Assembly: GCF_017874425.1 (NCBI RefSeq)
Contig: NZ_JAGGLL010000004.1
Span: 167,380 to 231,379, forward strand
Origin: Clostridium punense
GTDB lineage: Bacteria > Bacillota > Clostridia > Clostridiales > Clostridiaceae
Direction: 5' to 3'
DNA length: 64,000 bases
In this document: positions 7,157 through 14,881 of the stretch, piece by piece
Layout: each line of letters opens with the position of its first letter
Position numbering within the stretch: position 1 is the stretch's first letter
The notes under the pieces: generated by a model
Databases searched by the model: none
Told to the model about the DNA's origin: nothing
What the model saw: only the letters and a program-made list of their open reading frames with translations
Position numbers and translations under genes: made by a program

Positions 7157-8452
7157 TTAATGTATAAAAAATTTTAATAAGAATAACAAACCAATTATAT
7201 AAGTGGCAGGTGTAATTTCTCTGTATTTGCCAGTTGACAATTTTATTATAACGTAAGAAATCATACCAAAAGCAATACCATCAGCAATGCTGTAAGTCAT
7301 AGGCATTGTAATTAAAGTTATAAATGCTGGAATTGCATTAGAAAAATCAGTCAAATCTATATCTTTTATTGGTTCAAGCATAAATAGTCCAACTAGAATC
7401 AAAGCTGGTGAAGTTGCTGGTGAAGGTATCATTAAGAATATTGGAGATAAGAATAATGCGATTATAAACATCACTGAAGTTGACACAGCAGTAAGTCCAG
7501 TCCTTCCACCTTCTGCAACACCAGAAGCACTTTCTACATAAGCAGTTAAGGCACTAGTTCCAAGACAAGCTCCAAGAGTTGTTCCAATTGCATCAGCAAG
7601 TAAGGCTTGTTTTGCTCTAGGTACATTACCATTAGCATCTAACATATTAGCCTTAGTTGCTACACCTACAAGGGTTCCTATGGTATCAAACATGTCCATA
7701 AATAATAATGTGAACAATACAATAGCCATATCAACAGAAAAAACATGATTCCATTCAAAATTTAAAAAAGTTGGGGCCATTGAAGGTGGCATACTTAAAA
7801 TACTTTTTGGTATTTGAGTTATTCCCATAGGTATTCCGATTATTGTAGTTGCTATAATACCAATAAGTAAGGCTCCCTTAACTTTTCTAGCAACTAAAAT
7901 GCTGGTTAGAATAATTCCTATAATAGCAAGTACTGTATATGGATCTCTTAGGTTTCCAAGAGAAAGAAGACCGCCACCTTCAGGATGAACAACAATACGT
8001 GCATTATCAAGTCCTAGAATTGCTATAAAAAGACCAATACCTACTGAGATAGCTCTTTTAATATTTAGAGGAAGACTATTTATAATAGCTTCACGAACAT
8101 TAAACATAGTTAATAGTATAAAAATTATACCTTCAAGGAATACAGCAGTCATGGCAAATTGCCAAGAGTACCCCATAACTGTGCACACAGTAAAGGCAAG
8201 AAATGCATTAAGTCCCATACCTGGAGCTGCGGCAAAAGGTAGCTTTGCATAAACTCCTATTAATAAGGTTGCAACAATTGAGGAAATAGCTGTAGCAGTA
8301 AATACTGCACCAAAGTCCATACCAGCTTGAGATAAAATACTTGGATTTACAACTAGTATGTAAGCCATTGTCATAAAGGTAGTTATACCTGCAAATATTT
8401 CAGTTTTAAAGTTTGTATTATTTTCCTTTAATTTAAAGTAAGATTCAAACAT
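7157..8452 (-). CDS. NCS2-family nucleobase (guanine/hypoxanthine or adenine) permease
   Basis: The 431-residue protein has the AzgA/PbuG subgroup features of NCS2: a start E-x-Y-F-K-L-K-E-N-x-T-x-x-K-T-E, F-A-G-I-T-T-F-M-T-M-A-Y-I-L-x-V-N-P near 20-40, A-P-G-M-G-L-N-A-F near 75, and S-A-L-T-A-Y-V-E-S-A-S-G-V-A-E-G-G-R-T-G-L near 300-320. About 12-14 helices are expected, with proton-coupled purine uptake. The upstream region carries a sigma-A promoter and a PurBox pair, which fits a purine permease. No purine riboswitch is seen. Which base is carried cannot be decided from sequence. Confidence 0.9.
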   Translation of the reverse strand: MFESYFKLKENNTNFKTEIFAGITTFMTMAYILVVNPSILSQAGMDFGAVFTATAISSIVATLLIGVYAKLPFAAAPGMGLNAFLAFTVCTVMGYSWQFAMTAVFLEGIIFILLTMFNVREAIINSLPLNIKRAISVGIGLFIAILGLDNARIVVHPEGGGLLSLGNLRDPYTVLAIIGIILTSILVARKVKGALLIGIIATTIIGIPMGITQIPKSILSMPPSMAPTFLNFEWNHVFSVDMAIVLFTLLFMDMFDTIGTLVGVATKANMLDANGNVPRAKQALLADAIGTTLGACLGTSALTAYVESASGVAEGGRTGLTAVSTSVMFIIALFLSPIFLMIPSPATSPALILVGLFMLEPIKDIDLTDFSNAIPAFITLITMPMTYSIADGIAFGMISYVIIKLSTGKYREITPATYIIGLLFLLKFFIH

Positions 8453-8500
8453 ATTTTATTTCTCCTTTTATGAATTTATAATTCCTTAGTACCCGTGTTT

Positions 8501-8529
8501 ATATTATCAAATAAGTAGAAGTTTATCAA
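8501..8529 (-). promoter_or_regulatory. Sigma-A promoter of the nucleobase permease gene
   Basis: Read on the minus strand: TTGATA (8524-8529), a 17-bp spacer, then TAATAT (8501-8506), about 50 bp before the start codon. Confidence 0.7.
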
Positions 8530-8533
8530 GAGA

Positions 8534-8577
8534 AAATCCGAACATTTTCGATAAAAAACAACAAAATGTTTAGAAAG
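8534..8577 (-). promoter_or_regulatory. Candidate PurR binding site (two PurBoxes)
   Basis: AAATCCGAACATTT (8534-8547) fits the Firmicute PurBox (W4-CCGAAC-WWT). A second, degenerate box in opposite orientation, AAATGTTTAGAAAG (8564-8577), lies exactly 16 bp away, matching the known 16-17 bp PurBox spacing. The pair is just upstream of the -35 of the permease promoter. Only the first box is a strong match. Confidence 0.5.
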
Positions 8578-8630
8578 CCTTAAGCAATAATGTGTGTTGA
8601 TAATATGAAATTAAAATTTTACAAATAACT

Positions 8631-8659
8631 TTGTATTTGTGTTCATATCCTATTATAAT
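8631..8659 (+). promoter_or_regulatory. Sigma-A promoter of the sigma-54 activator gene
   Basis: TTGTAT (8631-8636), a 17-bp spacer and TATAAT (8654-8659) lie about 30 bp before the start codon of the activator gene. Confidence 0.7.
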
Positions 8660-8690
8660 GAAAGTGATAAAGTTGTAAGGGGTGAAGGTT

Positions 8691-10562
8691 GTGGCATTAA
8701 ATAGTATAAAAGATTCGGTGCAGGAGGTAGCAGAGGCTATTTCTGCAGTGCTTCATGTAGATGTTACTATAATTGATAATAAATTTGAAAGAATTGCTGC
8801 TACTGGACATTATAAAAAGCTTATAGGGAATAAAATCCCTTCAAAGTGTTTGTTTGAATTTATTTTGAAGGAAAAAAGACCCCTTTATATAAAGAGGAAT
8901 CCGGCAAATGATGATGAGTATATAACAAACCTAGTATGCAATACCTGTGAAGCAAAAGATACTTGTACTGAGTTTGCTACTGTAGGGTATCCTATCATGA
9001 AAAGTGAAGAGGTAATTGGCATTATTGGTATAAATGTATTTGATGAAAAACAATGTGATATAATTTCCAAGGACTTTAATTCTATGATTGTATTTTTAAA
9101 TAAGTTAAGTACTTTATTAGTTGGAAACATTGTGTATAAGGATACAATTAAAAATCTTGAGATACAAAAAGAAGAAACCAATCATATTATTGATAGTTTA
9201 AATGATGGTATTTTATGCATTGATAATAATGGTTTTGTAAAATACTTAAATAGAAAAGGTGAAAAACTTTTAGACGTATCAGAGGCCTACATAAAAAATA
9301 ATCATGTAAATGAGTTATTACCTGATTTAAATGTAGGGTTACTAGGCAGGGAGTTTAAAGGAAAAGCTTTTAATTTTCATAGTAAGAAACAGAGCTTTAT
9401 TGTAAAGAGTAGTCCAATTATTTGGAGTGGGGAAAGAGTTAGTAATATAGTTCAATTTAATAAAAAGAGTGATGAGGTAAGAGCAGCTTATAGGTTGCTT
9501 GAAAGTAGCAATATAGTTAGATTTGAAGATATTATAGGTGAAAGTAGCAGTATAAGAAATGTAAAACTCATGGCAAAAACTATTGCGAAAACAGATTCAA
9601 CAGTTTTATTAAGAGGAGAAAGTGGTACAGGCAAAGAACTTTTTGCTAGATCCATACACTATGAAAGCAATAGAGAAGAGGCGCCTTTTATTGCGGTGAA
9701 CTGTGCATCTATCCCAGATAACTTATTAGAGAGTGAGTTTTTTGGTTATGAGGGAGGTGCTTTTTCTGGAGCAAGAAGAGAAGGGCAGATTGGAAAGTTT
9801 GAACTAGCTAGTGGAGGTACTATATTTTTAGATGAAATTGGTGATCTACCACTACATCTTCAGCCAAAGATACTTAGAGTGCTGCAGGAGCATAGCTTTC
9901 GAAAAATCGGTGGAAAAGAAGAAATATATGTGGATGTAAGAGTTGTTGCAGCAACCAATAAGAATTTAGAAGCTATGGTTAAAAATGGTGAGTTTAGAGA
10001 GGATTTATATTATAGATTAAATGTAATTCCTATCTATTTGCCTAGTCTTAAAGAGAGAGGCGAGGATATCTTTTTACTAACCAACTACTTATTAAATAAG
10101 TTTTGTTGTAGATTTAATATGAAGAGTAAAAAGATATCTGAAGATGTTAAGCACATATTCAGTCAGTACTCTTGGCCAGGGAATATAAGAGAGCTTGAGA
10201 ATGTTATTGAGTATGCTGTAAATATTGCTAAGGATGAAACTATTGGAATTGGAAGCTTACCGGTAAATTTTGCAGGTAAGAGTAGGCCTTTAGAATCTCA
10301 AAATATAAAATGTTCAAATTATAACAGGCATTCTAATGAAGCCTATGATGAAAAAGAGGAGAGATTAAATATTATAATACCTAAAGAGCAATTAGTAAGT
10401 AAGGGATTAAAGGAATCTCTGGAGGAATTCGAAAAAAACATTTTAGTAGATATGCTAACCACCTATGGAAACCATAGTGAAGGAAAAAATAAAATAATAG
10501 AAGCTTTAAATATAGATTTATCGACCTTATATAGAAAACTGAAAAAGTACAATTTGCAATAG
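8691..10562 (+). CDS. cdsR: Sigma-54-dependent enhancer-binding regulator, probable CdsR (cysteine desulfidase activator)
   Basis: The 623-residue protein has four parts: an N-terminal sensory region (1-160) with a C83-x2-C86-x5-C92 cluster, a PAS domain (about 165-265), an AAA+ sigma-54 interaction domain (about 280-510) and a C-terminal Fis-type HTH (about 580-623). The Walker A is GESGTGKE at 309-316. The sigma-54 contact loop is GAFSGA at 356-361 (usual GAFTGA, Ser for Thr), with a Walker B L-D-E-I-G-D further on. I chose GTG 8691, which has AAGGGG at a good distance, over GTG 8682. It directly precedes a sigma-54 promoter for a cysteine desulfidase, hence the CdsR call, which is by context. 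The Cys cluster could bind a metal or sense cysteine/sulfide (inference). Confidence 0.85.
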   Translation: MALNSIKDSVQEVAEAISAVLHVDVTIIDNKFERIAATGHYKKLIGNKIPSKCLFEFILKEKRPLYIKRNPANDDEYITNLVCNTCEAKDTCTEFATVGYPIMKSEEVIGIIGINVFDEKQCDIISKDFNSMIVFLNKLSTLLVGNIVYKDTIKNLEIQKEETNHIIDSLNDGILCIDNNGFVKYLNRKGEKLLDVSEAYIKNNHVNELLPDLNVGLLGREFKGKAFNFHSKKQSFIVKSSPIIWSGERVSNIVQFNKKSDEVRAAYRLLESSNIVRFEDIIGESSSIRNVKLMAKTIAKTDSTVLLRGESGTGKELFARSIHYESNREEAPFIAVNCASIPDNLLESEFFGYEGGAFSGARREGQIGKFELASGGTIFLDEIGDLPLHLQPKILRVLQEHSFRKIGGKEEIYVDVRVVAATNKNLEAMVKNGEFREDLYYRLNVIPIYLPSLKERGEDIFLLTNYLLNKFCCRFNMKSKKISEDVKHIFSQYSWPGNIRELENVIEYAVNIAKDETIGIGSLPVNFAGKSRPLESQNIKCSNYNRHSNEAYDEKEERLNIIIPKEQLVSKGLKESLEEFEKNILVDMLTTYGNHSEGKNKIIEALNIDLSTLYRKLKKYNLQ

Positions 10563-10619
10563 TGCGAAAAAATTGCAGGAATGCGAAAAAGTATTGTTAT
10601 GTCTTTGCAATTGTGCAAA
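10553..10619 (+). promoter_or_regulatory. Three repeated upstream activator sites (UAS) for the sigma-54 activator
   Basis: Three copies of TTTGCA-N4-TGCRAA: 10553-10568 (TTTGCA-ATAG-TGCGAA), 10572-10587 (ATTGCA-GGAA-TGCGAA) and 10604-10619 (TTTGCA-ATTG-TGCAAA, a perfect palindrome). The first overlaps the stop codon of the activator gene. Centres are 19 and 32 bp apart, and the last lies about 160 bp before the -24 element, a normal enhancer distance. Confidence 0.75.
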
Positions 10620-10704
10620 AACAAAAATGAAATTTTAGAAAAAGAACTCTATAAATAGATTTTTAAATTATTGAACTGTCAGTAAGTTTGATTTAGGATA
10701 CGAG

Positions 10705-10741
10705 TTAAGCCCCTAGCCTTCTCATTTGGCTAGGGGCTTAA
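10705..10741 (+). terminator. Strong hairpin between activator gene and sigma-54 promoter
   Basis: A perfect 14-bp stem, TTAAGCCCCTAGCC (10705-10718) with its complement at 10728-10741, and a 9-nt loop. It separates the activator transcript from the downstream sigma-54 promoter. The following T-tract is short. Confidence 0.75.
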
Positions 10742-10776
10742 AGTTTATATTAAAAAACTACATTTAGGATAAAATG

Positions 10777-10792
10777 TTGGCATGGTTATTGC
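10777..10792 (+). promoter_or_regulatory. Sigma-54 (-24/-12) promoter of the cysteine desulfidase gene
   Basis: TTGGCATGGTTATTGC matches the sigma-54 consensus (TTGGCAcgg-N4-TTGCw): GG at 10779-10780 and GC at 10791-10792, with exactly 10 bp between. It lies about 100 bp before the start codon. Confidence 0.9.
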
Positions 10793-10894
10793 TTGTATAA
10801 TTAAGTAGTTAATACAACAGAAATTTAAATGGTATTAAAGTTTTTATGTACTTATATTTTTATAAAGCAATTAGATATTTAAGGAGAGAGTAAA

Positions 10895-12187
10895 ATGAGC
10901 ATTTTAAATAAAGAAGAAGTATTTGAGCAATTAATTGAAATTATAAAAAATGAAACGAAGCCAGCAGTTGGCTGTACAGAACCGGTAGCTGTGGCATTAA
11001 CAGTTGCAACTGCTAAAAAGTATTTAAAAGGAGAGCCAACAAAAGTAGATTTAAAGGTTAGCAAGAATATATATAAGAATGGTAAATCGGTTACTATTCC
11101 AAATACTGAAGAATGTGGAGTACATATGGCTGCAGCCTTAGGTCTCATTTGTGGAGATGCTGATGCAGGACTAATGGTATTTAAAAATGTAGATAAAGCT
11201 CAGGTAGAAAAGGCTAATAAACTTATAGATGAAAATTTGGTAAATGTAATCCCTGTTAGTAATGAAGATTCAGTATTTGTAGAAGTTACTATCATAGGAG
11301 ATGATGAAGAAGTTTCTGTTATACTAAGAGGTTCTCATACAAATATAAATGAAATAAAGGTCAATGGAGAAATTCTATTTAAAGGTGAATCACTTAAAGG
11401 AGATACAAAAAGCTATAGCTTTTTTAAATCACTAACCCTAAAGGATTTAAGAATTATAGCTGAAGAGATTCCTTGTGAAAAGCTAGCATTTATAGATGAT
11501 GGTATTAGTATGAACAAGGAAGCGGCAGTTGAAGGGTTAAGAAGAGAAAAAGGATTACATTGGGGAGCATCGCTTTTAAAGCTTCAACAAGAGGGTAAAA
11601 TCGGAAAAGATTCAGCTACAACTGCAAGGATTTTAACTGCTGCAGGTTCTGATATAAGAATGAGTGGAGGAACATGCCCTATTATGACTAGTGGAGGAAG
11701 TGGAAATCAAGGTTTATGTGTAATTCTTCCTATAATGGTGGTTGCTGAGGATATTAAGGCTTCTCAAGAAACTCTAAGAAGAGCAGTATTTTTAGGACAT
11801 GTTGTAAATAATTTTGTTAAAAAGTATACAGGAAAATTATCAGCTATCTGTGGTTGCGCTATTGCAGCAGGAATAGGAGCAAGTGTTGGAGTGTCTTGGC
11901 TTCTAGGAGGAAAAGATAAAGAAATTCAAGGAACTATACAGAATATGTTAGCAAACTTAACTGGTATGGTTTGTGATGGAGCTAAGGAAAGTTGTGCTAT
12001 AAAATTATCTACCTCTGCAGCAGAAGCAATCATTTCTGCTTACTTAGCTAAGAATGGAACTATTGTTCCTAATAAAACTGGTATTATTGGAAATACTGCA
12101 GAAGAAACCATTGAAAATCTGGGATTGCTTTGTAGAGACGGTTTTAGTATGGCAGATGATGTAATGCTGACTATTGCTTGTGAATAA
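10895..12187 (+). CDS. cdsB: L-cysteine desulfidase (CdsB/CyuA family, serine dehydratase-alpha-like)
   Basis: The 430-residue cytosolic protein matches the UPF0597/L-cysteine desulfidase family: P-A-V-G-C-T-E-P near 23-29 (C27), G-G-T-C-P-I-M-T-S-G-G-S-G-N-Q-G near 258-273 (C261), C319-G-C321, and C360/C366 in V-C-D-G-A-K-E-S-C. Several of these Cys residues would bind the catalytic [4Fe-4S] cluster. The enzyme breaks L-cysteine to pyruvate, ammonia and sulfide. It stands alone behind the -24/-12 promoter at 10777 and three UAS copies, so it is predicted to be switched on by the adjacent activator, probably when cysteine is plentiful (inference). A GGAGAG ribosome site precedes the ATG. The desulfidase call within the family is supported by this context. 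Confidence 0.88.
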   Translation: MSILNKEEVFEQLIEIIKNETKPAVGCTEPVAVALTVATAKKYLKGEPTKVDLKVSKNIYKNGKSVTIPNTEECGVHMAAALGLICGDADAGLMVFKNVDKAQVEKANKLIDENLVNVIPVSNEDSVFVEVTIIGDDEEVSVILRGSHTNINEIKVNGEILFKGESLKGDTKSYSFFKSLTLKDLRIIAEEIPCEKLAFIDDGISMNKEAAVEGLRREKGLHWGASLLKLQQEGKIGKDSATTARILTAAGSDIRMSGGTCPIMTSGGSGNQGLCVILPIMVVAEDIKASQETLRRAVFLGHVVNNFVKKYTGKLSAICGCAIAAGIGASVGVSWLLGGKDKEIQGTIQNMLANLTGMVCDGAKESCAIKLSTSAAEAIISAYLAKNGTIVPNKTGIIGNTAEETIENLGLLCRDGFSMADDVMLTIACE

Positions 12188-12246
12188 TAAAATACAGATA
12201 TACAAAATGCTGAATTAAGGAAAATCACTACTAATTAAATATTTGT

Positions 12247-12290
12247 AAAACCATGGACAAAAGAGGGTTAACTCTTTATCCATGGTTTTT
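12247..12290 (+). terminator. Terminator between convergent genes
   Basis: AAAACCATGGA...TCCATGGTTTT forms a long stem extended by an AAAGAG/CTCTTT arm. It is T-rich on the plus strand and A-rich before the stem, so it can serve both cdsB and the convergent gene. Confidence 0.8.
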
Positions 12291-12331
12291 ATATTATTTA
12301 GGTTCAATCTGTCATGAAATAACCATTTTCT

Positions 12332-13216
12332 CTAACTTTCAATTTCCTTGGCCAATTTATCTGATGAATACAAATCTTCAGCAAAAGGACAGTAATGACC
12401 TTCAGCATAAGAAATAACTTGTTTATAAGGAGGTGGAGGAAGTTTAGCCCCCAGATATTCTGAATTTGGATAGTCCACGTAGCAAGAATTATCATCCTTT
12501 TGTTTTTTTAGTTTTTCTACAACCATTTCTCCAATGAATCTTCCTAAAATTAAACCTTGTTCATTGTCAATTGGGTAGTGTACGCCTGCATATAACCTAG
12601 AAATAGCACATTCTTCAGCAAGTTCATGAAGACGATAAGCCTCCGGTGGGAAAAAATAGCTGAGAACAACTTCAGCACAACCGGCAACAACACCATGTCC
12701 CGCAGGATAACTAGGATGTTTAGGCATTGGTAATAGAGAAATGAAACTTTGATCTAATTGATTAGGTCTTGGTATTTTCCAAAGATATTTAAAGTACCAA
12801 GTAACTGCAAAGGCATCATTCAGTGCTGCATGTACTGCAGCAAGTATTCGTGCGGCTCTAAATGCAGTTATCTTATAGGTGTCTATTAATATATCAATAA
12901 TTGGAGTCCACTGTTTAGTTGCAGGACCAGTACCCCAATATTTAGCTATATTTATCTGATTGGAGTTTAATTTTCTTTGAGCATCTTTTACTGCAGTTAA
13001 TTGCTTGCCATCAAAATCAATACTTGTATCTGGTTCTCGCATTGGAAAAGCTAGATAGTTTCCATTATCATCTACAAAATTGCCCTTTTCATTTCTTTTC
13101 AAGAAATAGGTTGGCCAGGTACTACCCATAGGGTCCTCAGCATAAGGAACTCTTAATTCATTACCATAGGAGAGCATAGACCAGTTTCTTGGAAGATTAT
13201 TATTTGTGTTTGTCAT
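12332..13216 (-). CDS. Vanadium-dependent haloperoxidase / PAP2-superfamily protein
   Basis: The 294-residue protein carries the complete oxyanion-binding signature of the PAP2/vanadium haloperoxidase fold: K-Y-L-W-K-I-P-R-P (K-x6-R-P), H-P-S-Y-P-A-G-H (the PSGH element in its common bacterial form), and S-R-L-Y-A-G-V-H-Y-P-I-D (S-R-x5-H-x3-D). The fold binds phosphate or vanadate. Members are acid phosphatases or haloperoxidases, and the motifs alone do not separate these. I see no signal peptide or membrane helices, so it should be cytosolic. It stands alone between convergent and divergent neighbours. For an anaerobe, peroxide-dependent halogenation is unexpected and a phosphatase role is as likely. 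Confidence 0.8.
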   Translation of the reverse strand: MTNTNNNLPRNWSMLSYGNELRVPYAEDPMGSTWPTYFLKRNEKGNFVDDNGNYLAFPMREPDTSIDFDGKQLTAVKDAQRKLNSNQINIAKYWGTGPATKQWTPIIDILIDTYKITAFRAARILAAVHAALNDAFAVTWYFKYLWKIPRPNQLDQSFISLLPMPKHPSYPAGHGVVAGCAEVVLSYFFPPEAYRLHELAEECAISRLYAGVHYPIDNEQGLILGRFIGEMVVEKLKKQKDDNSCYVDYPNSEYLGAKLPPPPYKQVISYAEGHYCPFAEDLYSSDKLAKEIES

Positions 13217-13435
13217 ATAATTACTCCTCTTTTTATATAAATTTTGAACTATGAACTTACATTGGAGATAAAAAAGGCTTACATTTCAAGTGCTTTAGTT
13301 CACTCTACTTATAGTTTATGAAACGTGGTATAAATTTGTCATATTATAGATTTAATTTAGTATAAAAGGAGATAATAAAGAGTAAAAGGCCCTTTAATTT
13401 AAAGTGAAAATTATAGGAAAGAAGGAGTATAAATA

Positions 13436-14257
13436 TTGATAAAAAATAATACTAGTGAGGAACTAAAGAAAAATGAAATCCTTTTAAATATAGAGCTTCA
13501 AAGTGATAATTCTATAGCAGTAAATGAAAATAAAAGTGTTGTGAGAAGAGGATTTAATGAGGAAGATAATAAATGGTTCTCACACAAGGAAATTGTGAGA
13601 CTTCAACAAGCTCAAGAAGAGCTATATTGGCTACTTAATAGAGGATATAAAATGGAATCAACTTGCCAGTTTATAGGAAATGTATATCAGTTTTCACAAA
13701 GACAAAGGAATGCTTTGCAGCGTGGGACTAGCATACTATCGCAATGTGAAAATAGGAGAGCCTCGTTGCTAGAGAACTCAGAAATAAAAAATAAAGAATT
13801 ATATATAGATGGATTTAATTTAATTATAACCTTAGAGGTGGCAATGTCACAGGGAATATTATTGCTTTGCAATGATGGAACCATAAGAGATATTGCAGGT
13901 TTAAGAGGTAGCTATAGAATTATTGATAAAACAACTAAGGCCTTAGAGCTTATTGGGAGATCACTTGAAGAACTTAAGGTTTCTAGTGTGAAGATTTTCC
14001 TTGATGCTCCTGTATCTAATTCAGGTAGATTAAAAAGCAAAATACTAAACCTTTGTGAAAGTTGGACTTGTAACACAGAAGTTGAACTAACACCAAATCC
14101 AGATTTGCTATTAGCAAAAATGGAGAGGATTATTACTAGTGACTCCGTAATTCTTGATAATTGTAAAAGTTGGTTTAACTTAGGAAGATATATAATAAAT
14201 AATCATATAAAAGGTGCAAAAATCATTGATTTAAGTGGTGAAACAACTAGAAAATAA
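13436..14257 (+). CDS. DUF434/DUF5616 domain protein
   Basis: The 273-residue protein belongs to the DUF434 family: an N-terminal helical part with R-R-G-F-N...F-S...L-x-x-A-Q-E-E-L-Y-W-L-L-N-R-G-Y (about 35-70), and a C-terminal part with L-Y-I-D-G-F-N-L-I-I-T-L-E (about 123-135). The latter resembles the opening strand of NYN/PIN-type nuclease folds, with later Asp residues (I-F-L-D-A-P, E-L-T-P-N-P-D) that could bind metal. A nucleic-acid role is inference only. The start is TTG at 13436, backed by GGAG 8 nt upstream. No operon partner is seen. Confidence 0.7.
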   Translation: MIKNNTSEELKKNEILLNIELQSDNSIAVNENKSVVRRGFNEEDNKWFSHKEIVRLQQAQEELYWLLNRGYKMESTCQFIGNVYQFSQRQRNALQRGTSILSQCENRRASLLENSEIKNKELYIDGFNLIITLEVAMSQGILLLCNDGTIRDIAGLRGSYRIIDKTTKALELIGRSLEELKVSSVKIFLDAPVSNSGRLKSKILNLCESWTCNTEVELTPNPDLLLAKMERIITSDSVILDNCKSWFNLGRYIINNHIKGAKIIDLSGETTRK

Positions 14258-14284
14258 AATTTTCATTAAGCAATAATTCATATA

Positions 14285-14325
14285 CAAAAAAAGTACCACC
14301 ATATTTTTAAGATATGGCGGTACTT
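14285..14325 (-). terminator. Terminator of the spoVA-linked unit (minus strand)
   Basis: AAGTACCaCCATAT (14291-14304) pairs with ATATGGcGGTACTT (14312-14325) with one A-C mismatch. On the minus strand it is followed by a T-run. Confidence 0.75.
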
Positions 14326-14330
14326 TAAGC

Positions 14331-14456
14331 CTATACGTTAGGTAATCCTCTAACTGGTTTATGCATATTTTTATCTTTTTCCATTGTAATAGGGTTAGCG
14401 GTTTTCGGATTAGCACCCTTATTGTTTTTGTTCTCTTTACGAATTTTATCAGACAT
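14331..14456 (-). CDS. Small basic protein, 41 aa, downstream of spoVAE
   Basis: A minus-strand ORF starts MSDKIRKENKNNKGANPK and ends HKPVRGLPNV. It is preceded by a perfect GGAGGTG site about 6 nt before the ATG and followed 6 nt later by a terminator. The product is Lys/Asn-rich, hydrophilic and has no hydrophobic core, like many minor small acid-soluble spore proteins, although I cannot match it to a named Ssp. It lies 57 bp behind spoVAE on the same strand with no terminator between, so it is probably the last gene of the spoVA operon and forespore expressed (inference). Confidence 0.65.
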   Translation of the reverse strand: MSDKIRKENKNNKGANPKTANPITMEKDKNMHKPVRGLPNV

Positions 14457-14513
14457 AGATTACACCTCCATTAGATTTAATTATTAATTAAAGTTATAAA
14501 AATATATAAGTTT

Positions 14514-14867
14514 TTAACCTCTAGGTTTAAACACCAAAGAAGCTAAAAAACCAAATATTATAGCAGCTGAAATACCTGCACTGGTAATTTCAAATATGCC
14601 GGTAAGAACTCCTATTATGCCATTTTGTTCTGCTTCCATAAGGGCACCTTTAACTAGTGAATTACCAAAACTACTTATCGGGATTGAAGCACCAGCACCA
14701 GCAAATTTAACTAAAGGATCATACCAGCCGAGACCTCCTAATATAGCACCAGCAACTACCAGAGTACTCATAGTGTGAGCAGGAGTAAGTTTGAATTTAT
14801 CCATCATTATTTGTCCAATAACACAAATAGTTCCGCCCACAATAAAAGCCCAAATAAATTTTTCCAT
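14514..14867 (-). CDS. spoVAE: Stage V sporulation protein AE (SpoVAE)
   Basis: The 117-residue integral membrane protein matches SpoVAE of the Ca-dipicolinate channel. It has about four hydrophobic segments, A-F-I-V-G-G-x-I-C-V-I-G-Q-x-x-M-D near 8-24, G-L-G-W-Y-D-P-L near 46, A-G-A-G-A-S-I-P-I-S-S-F-G-N-S-L near 57-72, and L-x-G-I-F-E-I-T-S-A-G-I-S-A-A-I near 89-104. It acts in the inner forespore membrane with SpoVAC and SpoVAD to move dipicolinic acid. It begins 14 bp after spoVAD with GAGGTG in the gap. Sigma-G control is established for the family. Confidence 0.95.
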   Translation of the reverse strand: MEKFIWAFIVGGTICVIGQIMMDKFKLTPAHTMSTLVVAGAILGGLGWYDPLVKFAGAGASIPISSFGNSLVKGALMEAEQNGIIGVLTGIFEITSAGISAAIIFGFLASLVFKPRG

Positions 14868-14881
14868 TTAAAATCACCTCT

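Noticed and set aside
8453..8690. Purine riboswitch upstream of the nucleobase permease
   Set aside because: The conserved three-way-junction sequences are not found on the minus strand; a PurBox pair is found instead.
12304..12495. Minus-strand ORF of 63 codons
   Set aside because: It overlaps the haloperoxidase gene in another frame and has no supporting signals.
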